A DNA stretch of 64,000 nt from Piezodorus guildinii (taxonomy: Eukaryota > Arthropoda > Insecta > Hemiptera > Pentatomidae), in NCBI GenBank assembly GCA_023052935.1, contig CM041292.1, positions 89,263,169 through 89,327,168 on the forward strand. The letters run 5' to 3'. Under the pieces are notes generated by a model. The model made no database searches and was not told the origin of the DNA. It saw only the letters and a list, made by a program, of their open reading frames with translations. Within the stretch, counting starts at the first letter, position 1. The number at the start of each line of letters is the position of its first letter. Positions 34,787-47,610 of the stretch are shown here, piece by piece. A program made the translations under genes and the position numbers.

Positions 34787-36474
34787 TTAGTGGTGGTGGT
34801 AGTGACCGCCTCCGCCGTAGGATGTGGTGTGGTAGATATGCTTGGTCTTGTAGATTGGTACTGGGACGGGGTAGGGCTTGGGCACTGGGTATGGCACCTT
34901 CTTGATAACTTCTATCGGGTATGGCTTCTCCACAGGAACTGGCACGTGTTTCTCAACTGGGACCTCGACTTTCTTCTCTACTGTGATTGGCACAGGGACT
35001 TTGATGGGGATTGGATGAGGAACCTGAAACAGACATCGTATATCGTCATTGTGAATCACTGCTTCTCATACTATTTCTATAATGGGAGGGCCTGGGCCTA
35101 CCTTGATAGGGATGGGTACAGCGACCGGGTGTGGGATGTACTGGGCCACTGGGTAGTGGACCTGCTTGTAGATGGGCACCTGGACGTGCTTCTCCACTTC
35201 CACAGAATGGACAACGCCGCCACCAAGGCTGCCACCTCCGAAGCCGCCGTAGCCTGAATGTCCACCGTAGGATCCTCCGCCGTAAGATCCTCCGCCATAA
35301 GATCCTCCGCCGTAAGACCCGCCTCCGTAGGACTCTTCTCCACCACTACAATATTATTTAACATTGATTATTCATTATCGTGATTGTGATATTTTTAATA
35401 TTCATTTTTTATTTTATAACATCATATGACTTACTGGTTTTATTACTATAAAGTGTTTATTACTATAAACAATGATTCTTTCGATTTCCTAACACAAGAT
35501 ATTTTGTTTAATATTAACTTGAAATAAGAATGAAAACATTCCTAATGGGCAAGAAGGGCGCTCCCAACGATCCGCTACATCAGGCTTTCCATTAAAATAA
35601 TTAAGGAAAGCAGAACTAATAGAATTCTCCGTTAATCAACTTTCTCTCTTCTAATGGACTCCTCGATATGCGATTGATTTAACTATGATGTGTTCATATA
35701 TTTTAATAAATGGCAGAATTTATCAATTGCGTAATAAATAATGATAAAAGTAAAATAATTTTATTGTGCAAAGCATACATACCCTTCGTGATGTTCAAGT
35801 CCTCTTTCTGACCGTTCTCCCGTGGCCGAGACTAACCCGACATAGACTGTTAACACTGCAAGGATCTAAAACACATTTTGACTATTAACAATTAAATCAT
35901 GGCACATAATTTTATCAAAACATATTCACCTTTTTGTCCTTTTCAAGAAGATTGAAAATGATTATTAGGTGTCCTTAAGGTTCTTCTTAGCTTTTTTGTC
36001 TACGTTTTCGTGGTAATATAGTGCAGTATATAGTCGCAAGAACATTGTGCTGTTCTTTTTTAAAAGGGTGTGTCCTCTTCAGTTTTAGTATTTTTCAGTC
36101 AACTTACTCTTTCAATAGCTTGAGTATTGGTCAATCTTCTTGACGTATTATATCGAAACGTTCGTCTTTATACATCATTGTCATTCAGTAAGAGGTGAGG
36201 TTTCCGGTTCAATAATTCATCTCTTACCAGTTAGTTATTGATTCAAATTTTAATGTAAAATCAAAAAGTTATAACGGAATCCGAAACTTGATATTGCTTG
36301 AACCTGCCAGAGTGAATGATGGTCCATTGTCTAGACCATGTTAATTGCAAATCTGTCACGTCAATATTAATGTGTTGCGATTAAAAGTAGTGCATGTTCA
36401 CGTCATGAAAGGTTCCCTTGAAGTATGTACCCCAGATGACCTGTTAGTGCTTTGGTACTTACCATGTGCTTCAT
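34787..36474 (-). CDS. Low-complexity Pro/Val-rich cuticle-type secreted protein (gene 2)
   Basis: Paralogue of gene 1. Coding exons on the minus strand: 36474-36463, 35865-35783, 35345-35102 and 35023-34787; GT-AG introns, 576 nt, 191 aa plus stop. Exon 1 is MKHM ending ATG|GTAAGT. Exon 2 gives the rest of the signal peptide (ILAVLTVYVGLVSA) and TGERSERGLEHHE. Exon 3 has about five SYGGG repeats, a GYGGFGGG stretch and the VHSVEVEKHVQVPIYKQ block, nearly identical to gene 1. Exon 4 has VPVPVEKPYPIEVIKKV-type repeats and ends GGGGHYHHH. Exon phases equal those of gene 1; the main difference is the longer Gly-rich part of exon 3 (244 versus 139 nt). The protein is probably exported by epidermal cells and built into cuticle; family assignment (CPLCP-like or Vajk-like) is by composition only. 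Confidence 0.88.
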
Positions 36475-36520
36475 GTTTGGATCGCGTCGCCTGACTCTGC
36501 CAGGTAAAGGCCCGCCCTCA

Positions 36521-36529
36521 CTATATATA
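36521..36529 (-). promoter_or_regulatory. Gene 2 TATA box
   Basis: Minus-strand TATATATAG, about 47 bases upstream of the ATG. GGAGAAAGCAATAGTAGGGA just upstream resembles the gene 1 promoter, suggesting the pair shares regulation. Confidence 0.78.
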
Positions 36530-37055
36530 CTAAGATCCCTACTATTGCTTTCTCCTCTTCCGCGACTTCTGCCGTTCGCTGCCCCCCTCCATCGGCTAAT
36601 CTTGATCCACTTATCGCCACATTCGTCTGATGTTATATCATTTTAGCAATATAATATCACCTTATGAATTATAATTAATTTTTTTTTTTTAATTTTCAAT
36701 AAAATTATATGGAAATTCTCCCGACGGACACACCATTCTTCGGGCAAATTTTAAATTTCCTTGCCGAATTTTAATGGAATCGCATCCCCAGATTCCTCTC
36801 TAACGGGCGCGGAAAGCCAAAACATGTTTTATGTTAAAATATCTTCTTCTTTTGCTTTTACCTTGTGTGCTCCTCAGCGTAGGAGAGTGCGTAGAAACGA
36901 ATTTCACTGTTCTGAAAACCGTCATTAATAGTTGTATATTATTGAAACACATTCCCAAATTTAGACTCACTATTTATCAACATTAATTTACAGATGCAAA
37001 CAAAAAATTTAAAGATAAAAAAATTGTTTGTATACACACACACACACACAAGTAT
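36530..37055. other. No recognisable gene
   Basis: Upstream region of gene 2 beyond the conserved promoter; includes an AC tract at 37032-37050. No other gene seen. Confidence 0.6.
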
Positions 37056-37530
37056 ATAAGTTTATACGTCTGATATTTATACAGTATTTATGTTCAAAAA
37101 CCCAAAAATTAAAGACACTTTAGAGGAAGAAAATTTAAAATATTGCCATTCAAGCCCTATCAGACTATTACAGTCCATTAAATTTTACATCGGTATAGGG
37201 ATTAAATCAAACCGTTTGAGCCGTTTTAGAGAAAATCATAAAAAGGTATAGTATAAAGTGGCTCTTTTGATTTGCTGATTTTCATGAAAACATTGCTGTG
37301 ACATTCCGGGCGTATATGAAATTTCAGTTTTAAACGACTCTTCGTTTTTGCGCTAGTTTTACCTCACACACACAGAGAGACCTTTTTTGCGAGACTTAAT
37401 CATTTGGGCTCAGGAGATCCTAAAACGTGTTATCCGGTGAAAACTCGAATTCGAAAATTTTCACGATCGCAATACTCCTTAGTATATATTCCATATATAG
37501 GCAAGTGAAAGTAAAAATAGTTCTTCACTA
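37056..37530 (+). repeat. RepA copy lacking its head
   Basis: From TATGTTCAAAAACCCAAAAA through TGCCATTCAAGCCCTATCAG, ACATCGGTATAGGGATTAAA, a short CACACA tract, CGAATTCGAAAATTTTCACG and GCAATACTCC to AAGTGAAAGTAAAAATAG. Confidence 0.82.
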
Positions 37531-37789
37531 TTGCATAAATTTGAAAAAAAAAGAATATTCAATGAGTGAAATTTGGAATACTGTGTTGTTATTTAAAAAA
37601 AATTATTATAACAGCCTTTTCGACGTAAAAATATATCAGCTATTTTCAGAGCTAAATCACTAAAAGAGCATGGCATTAAATAGAAATTGTAGGACATATG
37701 TTAGTTATGCATTTTATGTAGACAAGAATAAAAAAAGTAAGCATGAGACTCATTTCTAACCTCCCTTTTTATAGTCCGCTATAAATTTT

Positions 37790-38500
37790 AGTTAGTTCAA
37801 ATTTTCATGGATTTTTTAAACAATTTTCTTGACTACTTATGTAAAATGCTGTAAGGACCAAAACTGTATACGGTACTCTCATCAACGCTCTAGTTTTCCT
37901 TTCGTTCTAAAATATAAAAAATTAAAGGAGTTAATAATTTTTAAAGGAAATGTTATTTTAACAGCGAAGAGAATTTTAAAACGCAAGAACTAGCTCAGTC
38001 TCAATGACCAAATTTATGTCACTTATAAATATTGTATAGATGTGTAACCTCTGTTAGTTTCAAAATTTTTCACTCAGTCCCTTTTGAGATATTTTCGTGT
38101 AAACTTCGCAAAAAGTTTTTGCCTTTTTTGAAAATTCATATACAAAAAAGAACTATATTTTCAAGATCGAAATTTTTAAAGATATTAGGGCTGAGAAAAA
38201 AAGATAAAAAGTATATCTTTTTTTTATTTTTAGTCTTGTTTTGACTCGATATCTGCAAAATTACAAGAATTAGAGAGTTTTCCAAAACATGTTTTCAGTC
38301 GCTTAGCTGACTTAAAACGGCTGCAACACTAAAAGTATTAGCCAGAAAAAAGTTTTTTCCACGGTTTTTTATTCATGAAATGATAGAAAATAACTGGTTA
38401 AAAAATCAATAAAATAAAAAAATGTTAAGCGGCAAGATCTGGACGGTTTCGAATGAATTGACCCATATTTTTAAGAGGACTTACATCTTCCGAGTAATGA
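37790..38500 (+). repeat. RepA-associated 3' extension, second copy
   Basis: Parallels 15690-16150: CTTGACTACTTATGTAAAAT, then about 350 bases of unrelated AT-rich sequence, then GTTTTGACTCGATATCTGCA, GCTGACTTAAAACGGCTGCA and ACACTAAAAGTATTAG. The extra 350 bases look like an insertion. Confidence 0.6.
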
Positions 38501-38783
38501 AATGACTAAAGAAAGGCGAACTAAGTGTCAAAGTGTGTTGAGAATTAATCAATAACAATTAATCATGACTCATAGTTCAAAACGCCATGTCTCTACTAAT
38601 ACTTATTCGATTAAATAAGTATATTAAATATTAAATAAGGAAATTAAGAGTGCTATCGATCAATTTTTTTATATACGCTTAGATTTGTTTGTATTCGATT
38701 TTTGATTTTAGGTATCTTGAAACGTGCAAGTTTAAATTTTAATTGAGATTCAATTTTTCATTCATGAATGCTTTTGTTCTTCT

Positions 38784-39012
38784 TGTTTGTTTATTCATTT
38801 AACGCCACTTTATGCTACTGTGGCTAATCGAACGATTCTTCAGTGGGACTCCTAAATTTTGCCGATCCGTGTTTCATTAGGATAGCGATCTTTACGAGTA
38901 CTTGACATCGCACGGGACCACCTTTTTACGACCCCTCCGAAGGACAGCATAACTAACCTTCAGGTTTGAACCTAAAACCTTGATTATATAAAGCTGTTAT
39001 GCTAGTAACCTC
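38784..39012 (-). repeat. SINE-B copy 3 with 10-bp TSD
   Basis: Minus-strand SINE-B: tail GTTTGTTTATTCATTTAACG side at left, CTTTACGAGTACTTGACATC body, head at right with box B GGTTCAAACC(T). Flanked by TTGTTCTTCT at 38774-38783 and 39013-39022. Confidence 0.87.
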
Positions 39013-39022
39013 TTGTTCTTCT

Positions 39023-39670
39023 AGTTAAATTATCATTGTACTGTTCTTGTCCGAAATACATTTTTTATCTTAACTATGAAAGCTTTCAATTTACATCTCA
39101 GATTCATAAACAGTTCTCAATTCATTAACATTAAATAATGTTTATCTTCATACATAAATGTCCGAAAGCGTTTAGCATGTATAGTGTCACCTGTTTTGGA
39201 AAATAAATTGTTAATGCTGGCGTCGCATCCATAGGGTCATTCTTTAGAGATTTTTCACTATAGTAGCAAATTAAGAAAATAATAAAGCTGTCCAAATCAC
39301 TTAAATTAATTTTACTTAATCAAATAACTTCATCTGAATATTATTTGTCGCTCAATATTTCCCATTGATTCGTAGCTCAAATAAATCCTCTTTTATTACT
39401 TGCATAACTATGTTTAATGCCGATCTACACTTCACAGAAATTTACATGTTGAGAGTAATTGTTAGGTTCTATTTTATTTAATAATATTGTTAAAAATGAA
39501 CCCTTTTAATTGGAAAAAAAATTTAACTTCTTCCGTCAAAATTTGAGGTCTTACTTCAAGATACGTAAAGCTATGAGGAATACAAAAAAAAATTGTCTGT
39601 TTGCCGAATTAATGAAGACCAAAATTAAAGCGTCCTAATATGATTCGATAGAGAATTAAATTGTCTACAA
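39023..39670. other. No recognisable gene
   Basis: AT-rich spacer between a SINE and a RepA copy. Confidence 0.6.
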
Positions 39671-39671
39671 A

Positions 39672-40440
39672 ACAAAAAATCTGGTGCGGGGAACACACGA
39701 CTTTCACTTACCTCCATTTTTAAAATCAATGAAAGTATTTTCAAATACAGCTAGAGATAAAAATACGTGAAATTATTAAGGAATTAATCAAATTGAATTT
39801 ATGTAGAGACATGTGTTTCATTAAAAAATCTATTATATTATTATCTAAAATAATCAGTTAGTTTTATGTTCATTTCATCACTCTCTATTAACTTTTAAAA
39901 GCTTGAGTATGAGATGATATTTTTTCTAAAATCTTTAGCTTTCCAACGGTATATCATACATGTATATTACTGCTCTTATGTTCAAAAACGAAAAGTTGCA
40001 TTAAAAAATATTTTTTCTGTTTTCTCCTTTAGTTGGGTATCGAATTTATTCAATTTATATATTTACCTTTTTTTCATCAGCGTCAACAAGATAATCTAGT
40101 TATTATTATTGAATCTACAAAATTAAAGGTACTGTAGGGGAAGAAAATTTAAAATATCGGCATTTAACCCCTGTCAGACCATTTTTATCCAAATAAAACC
40201 TACATGATATTAAAGCCCATTAAATTTTACATCGATATAGCGAGTTTAATCAAAATCGTCGGAACCGTTTTCGAGAAAATCGAAAAAAGGTGCAAAATGC
40301 ATGGTATAAAGTGCCTCTTCTGGTAAGCTCATTTTGATGAAAAAAGTTTTGTCACGTCTCGGGCGTATAGTTGTCTTAAATATGAAATTTCAGTTTCATA
40401 AGTGAAATTTCACTTACTATATATAGTAAGTGAAAGTAAA
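39672..40440 (+). repeat. RepA copy
   Basis: Head TCTGGTGCGGGGAACACACG, then ACTTTCACTTACCTCC, full body with CTTTCCAACGGTATATCATA and GGCATTTAACCCCTGTCAGA, then a jump from GAAATTTCAGTTTCATAAGT to the terminal CACTTACTATATATAGTAAG ... TGAAAGTAAAAA. The region between (AC tract to CGCAATACTT) is deleted. The terminal GTAAGTGAAAGT hairpin arm is perfect here. Confidence 0.87.
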
Positions 40441-40444
40441 AAAA

Positions 40445-40600
40445 GGTTCAGAAATAGCAGATAAAAGTTTGAAATTAGCAGTGTTCATAGGCCATTTTCC
40501 TATTAATATATCGCTTCTTATGTCAGTTAATTGCCTATAAACAGCTATATAAACTGACATGCCCTAGTATGTAGAAGAAACCATATTCTGTTGTGAAATT
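40445..40600 (+). repeat. Possible RepB fragment
   Basis: TTTGAAATTAGCAGTGTTCA and the following CCATTTTCCTATTAATATAT and TATAAACAGCTATATAAACT parallel the outer part of the IR1 arms (47621-47720). Short and diverged. Confidence 0.5.
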
Positions 40601-41382
40601 AATTACAACAGCGATCATTTGGTAAAATAATCTTAATTTGACTACTTCATTTAAGAACGCCCAAACACGATCACATAAATATAAACTTCTGTCACTGCCT
40701 GGAATTATATTGTCAAGTATTTTCATATATACATTTTAATTTATAAAATTGCATAACCTTAATTTGCAATTGGAAAAGGGTTCTTATTAGATTATTTTTT
40801 CGTTCGTTATTCACGTAATGTTGAAACGTTTTTCTGTACTGGATACTTGTATATTTTTTTGTGTTGCTTTTCGTTAGATAACGTTTGAAAATGAGAAAAC
40901 AAGTTTTTGAAGCAGCACTGCGTACTTTCCTAATTGCTTAGAAAATCCTGTATTTAATTATAATATACATTGAACTGATTAGCAAATGTTACCTCTATAC
41001 TTTTCAGATCTTCTTTAATTTATTTTTTTGAATGTTTTTTGAGGAAAAGGAAAAAGTTAAATAAATTAGTTCCTCGTGTACTAAAACTTTATCGATTGAA
41101 GAAGGAATGGTTAGAAAGAGGTACAGAAACACCTAAGTTTAGTTGTTTTTTTTTATTGTCTTATTAACGTTGAAGTAAAAATTTACTTTACTTGTAAAAA
41201 AACTATAAGTCGGTAACTGAAATAAAAATTATGCAAAGTTAACATAATCTGCCACTATCTAGATCGGAATCCCCATGAAATCTTAAATATGGCAGTTTTT
41301 ATCAGATATATAGTTACCAAAACATAAAGAAACTTCATGTATAGGAACATTAGATTTTCTTTCTTAATTTTATTCACTAACA
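40601..41382. other. No recognisable gene
   Basis: AT-rich; nothing recognised. Confidence 0.55.
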
Positions 41383-42165
41383 TTAATCGACTCATAAAAA
41401 AAAAATAAAATAAATAAAACGAATAAAGGAATATAGAATTCAAGGCAGGTAACATGTGTATAATTTTTTGGCTGAGTGTATACATACTTCTCTCTGGGTG
41501 GTACAAAATATGAATTAAAATAGCTATAGTTCATATATACAAGCTATAATAGTTCATTCATATTTTTCTATCTGCATGTATTTATCACCAATTATTTATT
41601 TGTCATTTTTGAAATATTAATACTGTATTATTTATAATGATATTATTTTAAAGCGGAAGAATTATTCGGTTACTAATAGAATAACAAATTGATGTTTTTT
41701 AAATTTCTCCAGTTTTTTTAAAATAATTATTTATACTGTTTCAGAGTTTTTCCTCATATGGAAAAGATTAGAAGAATTTCATCTTTACGAATATTTATTT
41801 ATCATTTTTAATTTAATTAACACACATTTATCGATTCATAGAAAATAAATAAATAAAGGAATATAAAATTCAAGGTAGGTAATATACGTATTATTTATTA
41901 AGCTGAGGGTATACATACCTCTCTCTAGATGGCATAAAATGGTATAGTTCATTCATTTTTTTTTTTATCTGCATATAATTATGACGTATTACTTATTTAT
42001 GGTTTAATATTATAGTATTTATAATTATATTATTTTAAAACGGAAGAATTATTTAATTAAAAGAGTAAAACAAAGTGGTATTTTTAAATTCTCCCGAAAT
42101 ATATTTTAAAATTATTTATCAACGTCTCTTGGGCTCTTCCTCAAATAGAGAACATGAGATGTTTT
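41383..42165. repeat. Diverged tandem duplication, period about 440 bp
   Basis: Two direct copies (about 41383-41775 and 41826-42165). Shared landmarks in order: AATAAAGGAATAT, AATTCAAGG(C/T)AGGTAA, GTATACATAC(T/C)TCTCTCT, ATTATTTTAAA(G/A)CGGAAGAATT, and a TCCTCA(T/A)AT(G/A) segment. No gene seen. Confidence 0.75.
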
Positions 42166-44635
42166 AGTGAAAAATCGTTGATATTAATGCAAGATAATTA
42201 TTCTTCCGCTTTGAAATATCATCATGAATTTCCGAATAAGGAATGACAATGACCATATTAAGAAGGTATGATGTTTTAATAAACTATTGATGAAATTACT
42301 AAAAAAATAATATATTTTATAAATAATAAATTATAGGTATACATATACATATATAAAATTTCTACTAAATTCTAATACTATACAGCACTTACTTCACCCC
42401 ATCTTTATAAAATTTTACATTTTTAACACGTTAACATTTATAAAATGATATTTTGGGTGTCTTTAAGACTCCATCTTTCGGTATGAATTGATTATGGATT
42501 TAAAATCAGATATATTTCTGGTATAGCACTTAATTACCGGAACTAAAAGTTGGTAAACTATTGTTTTTTCGGTGATAGACTTTGGGTTTCTGAAACGCTA
42601 CTTGGCTTCCTATTTAAATTTCTAAAACGAACTTGGTTGCAACGTTCAGAATTGTTCTCTTCCTTGATTCGAAAATGTTTACCGCCCCTTCTATGAACTC
42701 TATGGTATATATGTTTGCATATGTTGTATTAGTTTACTTATATGTTATGTAATATACATTACTGATCTTTGAAGGAAACTTTTTAACACATTGTTTTTTT
42801 TTTTATTGTTATTTCAGTTTTTTACATGTTTATTTATTTATATAGTTACATAATTTAAAAACGAAAAGACTAAAGATGCCCTGAACTTTGTCAAACAATT
42901 TTACTTAGCGGCTATAGATTGATAATCGTTGATTTAACTATTCATCATATTTATCTCTTAACATAGTTGGAACAACAGTACCATCCACAATTTAAGTTGT
43001 GATTATCTTTGTCAAACAACCTCAGTTTAATGAATAGTGTTATAATTGGCGTATTCACGTTAGGGAATAAGGAAGAAATTTATTCTCCCAAAATGAATTT
43101 TTTGAAAAAAAGAAAGAAAGAAATAATAAGATAATGGCTTATTTAAAAAAACACAAGAATATATACTAAACACTTATTAGTATCAATAATTTTGAGTTAC
43201 TAAAATACAAAGTGGCAAGTTCGTTATTTCTTCTGCCTTCCCTTTTCCTCCAAGGACCCTTCCCCCTCTTAAAAGTAAAACGTTTTCTCACCAAGCTCTG
43301 GTCCGCTACTGATTGGCATAAATAAAACAGTCAGCAACTCCTTTGTATTATAACGGATTTTTAAGAAATTTGCTTTTTATTCATTGTAAATTAAACTAAG
43401 AAATAAGGAAAATACAAAAGAAACGGGGTTGCCAGAGACATCTTCGCCATAAAGTGAATATTCATAATAAGTCTAAGAGATATTCGATTTATTAATGAAT
43501 AGATCAAGAAATTTTCATTTTACTTTTCAGACATTTAATTTTTTGATAATTAGACTCATTAATGACGGAAAATCGGATTTTATTTCTTAGATAAACGGGA
43601 AAATGGAAGAAGGAAGTCTCGCTTTATAATGCATTCCCTTAAGATGACCATTAACAAACGATGCATAGTAGTTCCAAACGCACTTTTCCGACACAAGTCT
43701 GTACTGTTCGTTCTATTTAAGGCATTTAACTATTTCAACGAGATTTTGTTGCTTTGCTCCGAAACCCAAAAATATGACGCCTAGTGAAACTGGCAGAGAA
43801 TACCGGGGGTGTAGCGATGTCTACCAGTTACAATACCATCTTCAGAAACATTTTTCTCAATTGCCAAATAATTTTTGTACCTTGAAATTTCCGAAAAAAA
43901 AATACTTGAAATGATTTTACATATTAATTAGAAATTATTAATTTAACCGTAAATTAATTCTTAACAACTCATATATTTGAATATAATAATATTAATTTCA
44001 TAAATAAATAGAATTGTGATGGCTGTTTTTGTCACCATAATTATAAATATTTACGAAAACAAGGCTTGGACCGATATATGGTTAATTTCGATTGCAACTG
44101 TAAAATAATTAATGGTACTATTTTAAAGAAAATTTCAAGGTACTAAGATTATTTGGTAATTGAGAAAGATCTTTTGAAAACGGGAACTGAAAGAAACTTC
44201 TGTATCTGTGACATTACACATCAGTTTCGAAGTTATTCGAATATCTATTCGAATAAATGGAATTTGTTGTTTATTTCTCCTAAATTTTCCTAAAATAGCA
44301 AGCCATTGTACATTGCGTGGAACTATATGGTGTATTGAAAGACGTCAGGAAAGGGAGGTTATTTGTTTCACCGATGCAATCCCGCAATGCTTAAATGACA
44401 TTCTAGTTGACTAACGCCTTGCATTTGTTGGTCTACAGAAACTTGACATTAGAAGGTAGGTTTAAGATTAAATAAGTATTGAAAATCTTTTATTTTTTCA
44501 TAAATATTACATATAGTAGAATACATATATGCATTTTATCATATACTTACATTATTAATATCCAATATTAAATATTCATTATTTCAATATTTATATGATA
44601 TATTATTTAGATTTCTTAAATGTTAATTAACTATG
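42166..44635. other. No recognisable gene
   Basis: 2.5 kb of AT-rich DNA. At 43235-43340 there is a C-rich segment with GATTGG followed by CATAAATAAAA, a CCAAT plus TATA-like arrangement similar to 49105-49200, but no coding sequence follows. No repeat partner recognised. Confidence 0.5.
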
Positions 44636-44639
44636 AACT

Positions 44640-45560
44640 AGATAGATAGATAGAGATAGAAAAGTCTGTTTATTTTTCAAAATTACAGCACATATAGAAT
44701 AAACAAATAAAAAATAAACAATTTACAAATTAGAAAATACCATAATAAAAATCAGACACACTACATGGTCTATTGACCGTCCGTGGAGTCTGTGTTTATT
44801 CACAAAATTAACCTTTAATCTATCAATATAAATAATTAATAACAAAATAAGAAACAAACACTTCGAATGTTATTTATGTACTAAAATAATCTATTACAGA
44901 ATTCGCAGTAACTTCCAAGTACGTAATATCTCCTTTTATATCATTCTTTACACGGCCATTTAAAATAACTAAATTAAAATCGTAACAAAGTTCTAATATT
45001 TTTTTTTTCCCATTGACATCTAAATGAGTCTCTAGAATTTCTATAAAAACATTCAATATTGGTATCAAAATCTATATATTTGTTTGACAAAAACAATCAA
45101 CAAATATGTTGATCTGATACTTTACTATTAAAATCCCCGACCAAACAAACATTTAAACTATTTACCTCATAAAGGAATTCTAATAAGCTTTTGTAATCCC
45201 TTTCCCAGCTGTTACAGTTAAAATACACTGGCAAAACATAAACATCAAAGTTACATAAACCTAACATTACTAAATGTTTTTTTGAGATTTCACTGAACAT
45301 AATATCATTTTTAAAAGGTCTTTTTAAATTTACACCATATAAACTGCCGCCTGAGAACTACATGTTGCCTTTCTAATAGCAGGCACCCATATTATATAAA
45401 AATCATTAAATAAATGTGCATACCTTGACTCATCCTTATTGTCTCAAATAAAAAAAATACATCAAACTTTTTAATATATTGAAAAAACTTAAAATTATCT
45501 TTTTTACTTTGCATGACACAAATATTATATACTAAAATTTTCACCGATTGTAATTTCGAG
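44640..45560 (-). pseudogene. LINE APE-endonuclease fragment with (TATC)n tail
   Basis: Minus-strand reading begins ENFSIYNICVM near 45540, then DNFKFFQYIKKFDVFFLFET, then with several breaks LCNFDVYVLPVYF, LNVCLVGDFNSKVSD (45300-45097), and ILELCYDFNLVILNGRVKND, SVIDYF (45068-44874). GDFNS and S-x-x-D-Y/H are the APE-type endonuclease motifs of LINEs. It then passes into an untranslated stretch ending AAATAAACAGACTTTTC and (TATC)n at 44640-44660. RT is missing, so the element lost its centre. Clade unresolved. Confidence 0.68.
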
Positions 45561-46058
45561 GGATTCCCAAAAATATTTCCTTGATGTGAAGAAATTTAGT
45601 CCTTAAACTTTGATATAATACCAGTTGATTTTAATTTGTGTGGAGTTTTTTCAATATGATGGTATTCTGGCGCGAAAACGAAATGCTTCTAGTTTTTCTT
45701 TAGCTTTTCTTATACCAGGATTTTCATTTTCAACATCCTGCAGTATATTTTCTTCAGTGAATTTTTGATTTTCTGGTGAACTTAAAATTATTTGCATCTC
45801 ATCAAGTGTATATAGAGTCCCTTTAAATTTAATCTTATTTTTAATTATACCAGATTTTTCATCTATTTTTCGAACTTTTATCTTAACTATGAACTATAAA
45901 TGGTGCATTTATTTAATCCCCTCTTTTAGTTTTCTTGGTAATCATGGTGGATTTCTTATGTTTCGACTATAATTGTGTAATAGTTTCATTTATTGATTAT
46001 TTATCACACATGTGTATATCTATCTATATATATTTTACATTATGTAGGAATGCAAAAC

Positions 46059-46114
<56 letters not shown>

Positions 46115-46245
46115 CACATTAACTCAGTCTATATCGTTTCAAATTTATTCTTATAAAATTTTACTGCATTTAAACGAATTTAAATAATTGGTTGGTATTT
46201 AAAGTTTCGACATTACGTCATGGATAAATGAGGGGCTGAGGTGAA
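45561..46245. other. AT-rich DNA with a TA microsatellite, no gene
   Basis: Contains (TA)n at about 46060-46113; the plus-strand frames read through it are artefacts. Bases 45640-45860 may be more of the decayed LINE but show no clear motif. Confidence 0.5.
46060..46113. repeat. (TA)n microsatellite
   Basis: About 27 TA units. Confidence 0.97.
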
Positions 46246-46249
46246 TGAT

Positions 46250-46480
46250 ATGATTATTAAAATTTTATATATTTTGTTTTGTCAGAGCAGTATAATAGTT
46301 ATATGAAATTTCATTCTATTTCTGTGTACCATAAAAAGGAACAGGGGAATTCCTAGTTATTAAGCTTAGCAAAAAGTTTGTCAGGAACAGAACAATGTAT
46401 ATTATTTGCAAAAAAAAAAAAGGTTAATAATGTTTTAGTTTTTTACCGTTCGTTGATTTTTAAATGAAAATTAAATTAAA
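46250..46480 (+). repeat. RepB fragment
   Basis: GTTATTAAGCTTAGCAAAAA and the following GTCAGGAACAGAACAATG, an A-run and GGTTAATAATGTTTTAG match the IR1 left arm at about 47808-47900 in order and spacing, at lower identity. Confidence 0.6.
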
Positions 46481-46679
46481 TTTAAAGCTCAATTGTTACC
46501 ATTCAGGATTATATTAAATAACAATCAATCTCAATAGAGGGTTCTCTAATATAAAACTTTCTAAAATTAATTTATTAACTTTTAAAAATCATAATAAAAT
46601 GGCAGAATGGCTGAATTATTTCCAAGAATTTGAATATTTGACATTGAATTGTACATTTTATAAATTGAACATGGCTGAT

Positions 46680-46885
46680 AAATTTAATGGGGTCTAATAT
46701 TATGTACGTCTCATTCTGATTAAAATAGTCTGACAGGGCCAACATACCAAATTAAGAATTAAAAAACAATAAAGTTTTTAGATTTTTTTTTCCAAAAATA
46801 AGAATAGGAATATACAGTGTTGGAAAGCTAAGGAGTTGAGAAAAAAAATTATCTTATGCACATTGTGGAAGGTAATGTAAAATGA
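46680..46885 (-). repeat. RepA fragment
   Basis: TAATGGGGTCTAATATTATG, CATTCTGATTAAAATAGTCT, GACAGGG, then TTGGAAAGCTAAGGAGTTGA: RepA middle section on the minus strand. Confidence 0.75.
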
Positions 46886-46994
46886 AGAATAAGGAATAAA
46901 CTTAAATGATTATTGTGCATACTATTTCATGTTATTGTATTTTTGGGTTATTAAATTAATAAAACACGAAAATAAATTTAAAGTGCTTTCTTAC

Positions 46995-47100
46995 GCCATT
47001 TAGTTCATAAACTGGTATAGGATATTCATTCGGGCTTCTGCTTTGGCTGCTCGATCCGCCGCTTCATTCCCATGTATCCCGGAATGCCCTGGAGTTAAAA
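46995..47100 (-). pseudogene. RNase H fragment of a LINE
   Basis: The minus-strand frame reads LTPGHSGIHGNEAADRAAKA, then EARMNILYQFMN. PGHxGIxGNExAD is the last RNase H motif of I-type and related LINEs. Only about 30 codons remain; not obviously from the same copy as 24498-29705. Confidence 0.72.
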
Positions 47101-47610
47101 AAGTTAGTCTTTGATATTAGGGGATTATTTCTTAGATAACAGCCGATCAAGTGATTAATTCAATAACTCAGTAATTTTTTAAGGTGGAAAAAAAAAAATA
47201 TTAGTTTTTAACCGCCAGTAATTATACAAAAATAAAACGAAAAAATACATAAATACAAAAACATAAATACTTAACTCTGTTATTTTTGAAGTCAGTAAAT
47301 GCCGATAAACAAAAGAAAAAAAAAAAGAAATCAATTGAAATATTGGTAATTATACGCTTGTAACTCCGTTATTTTCGAAGATAAAAACACAAATTCTATA
47401 GAGTTTTAGAATTAGTACACCGCTATTAATTATAAAACAAATGAATTACTTATTGAAAATCGAAATAAAATAAAAGTAAATAGTAAAAAAGTCTAGTATA
47501 AATGATTGGTTTACTTAATACTGAACCTTTGTAATAGAAAAAAAAATATTCCCACAATATTTGAAGGCTTATGTTTCAAGATACCTCGAACACGAATAAT
47601 GATTAAAAAC
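47101..47610. other. No recognisable gene
   Basis: AT-rich with several A-runs. Confidence 0.6.
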
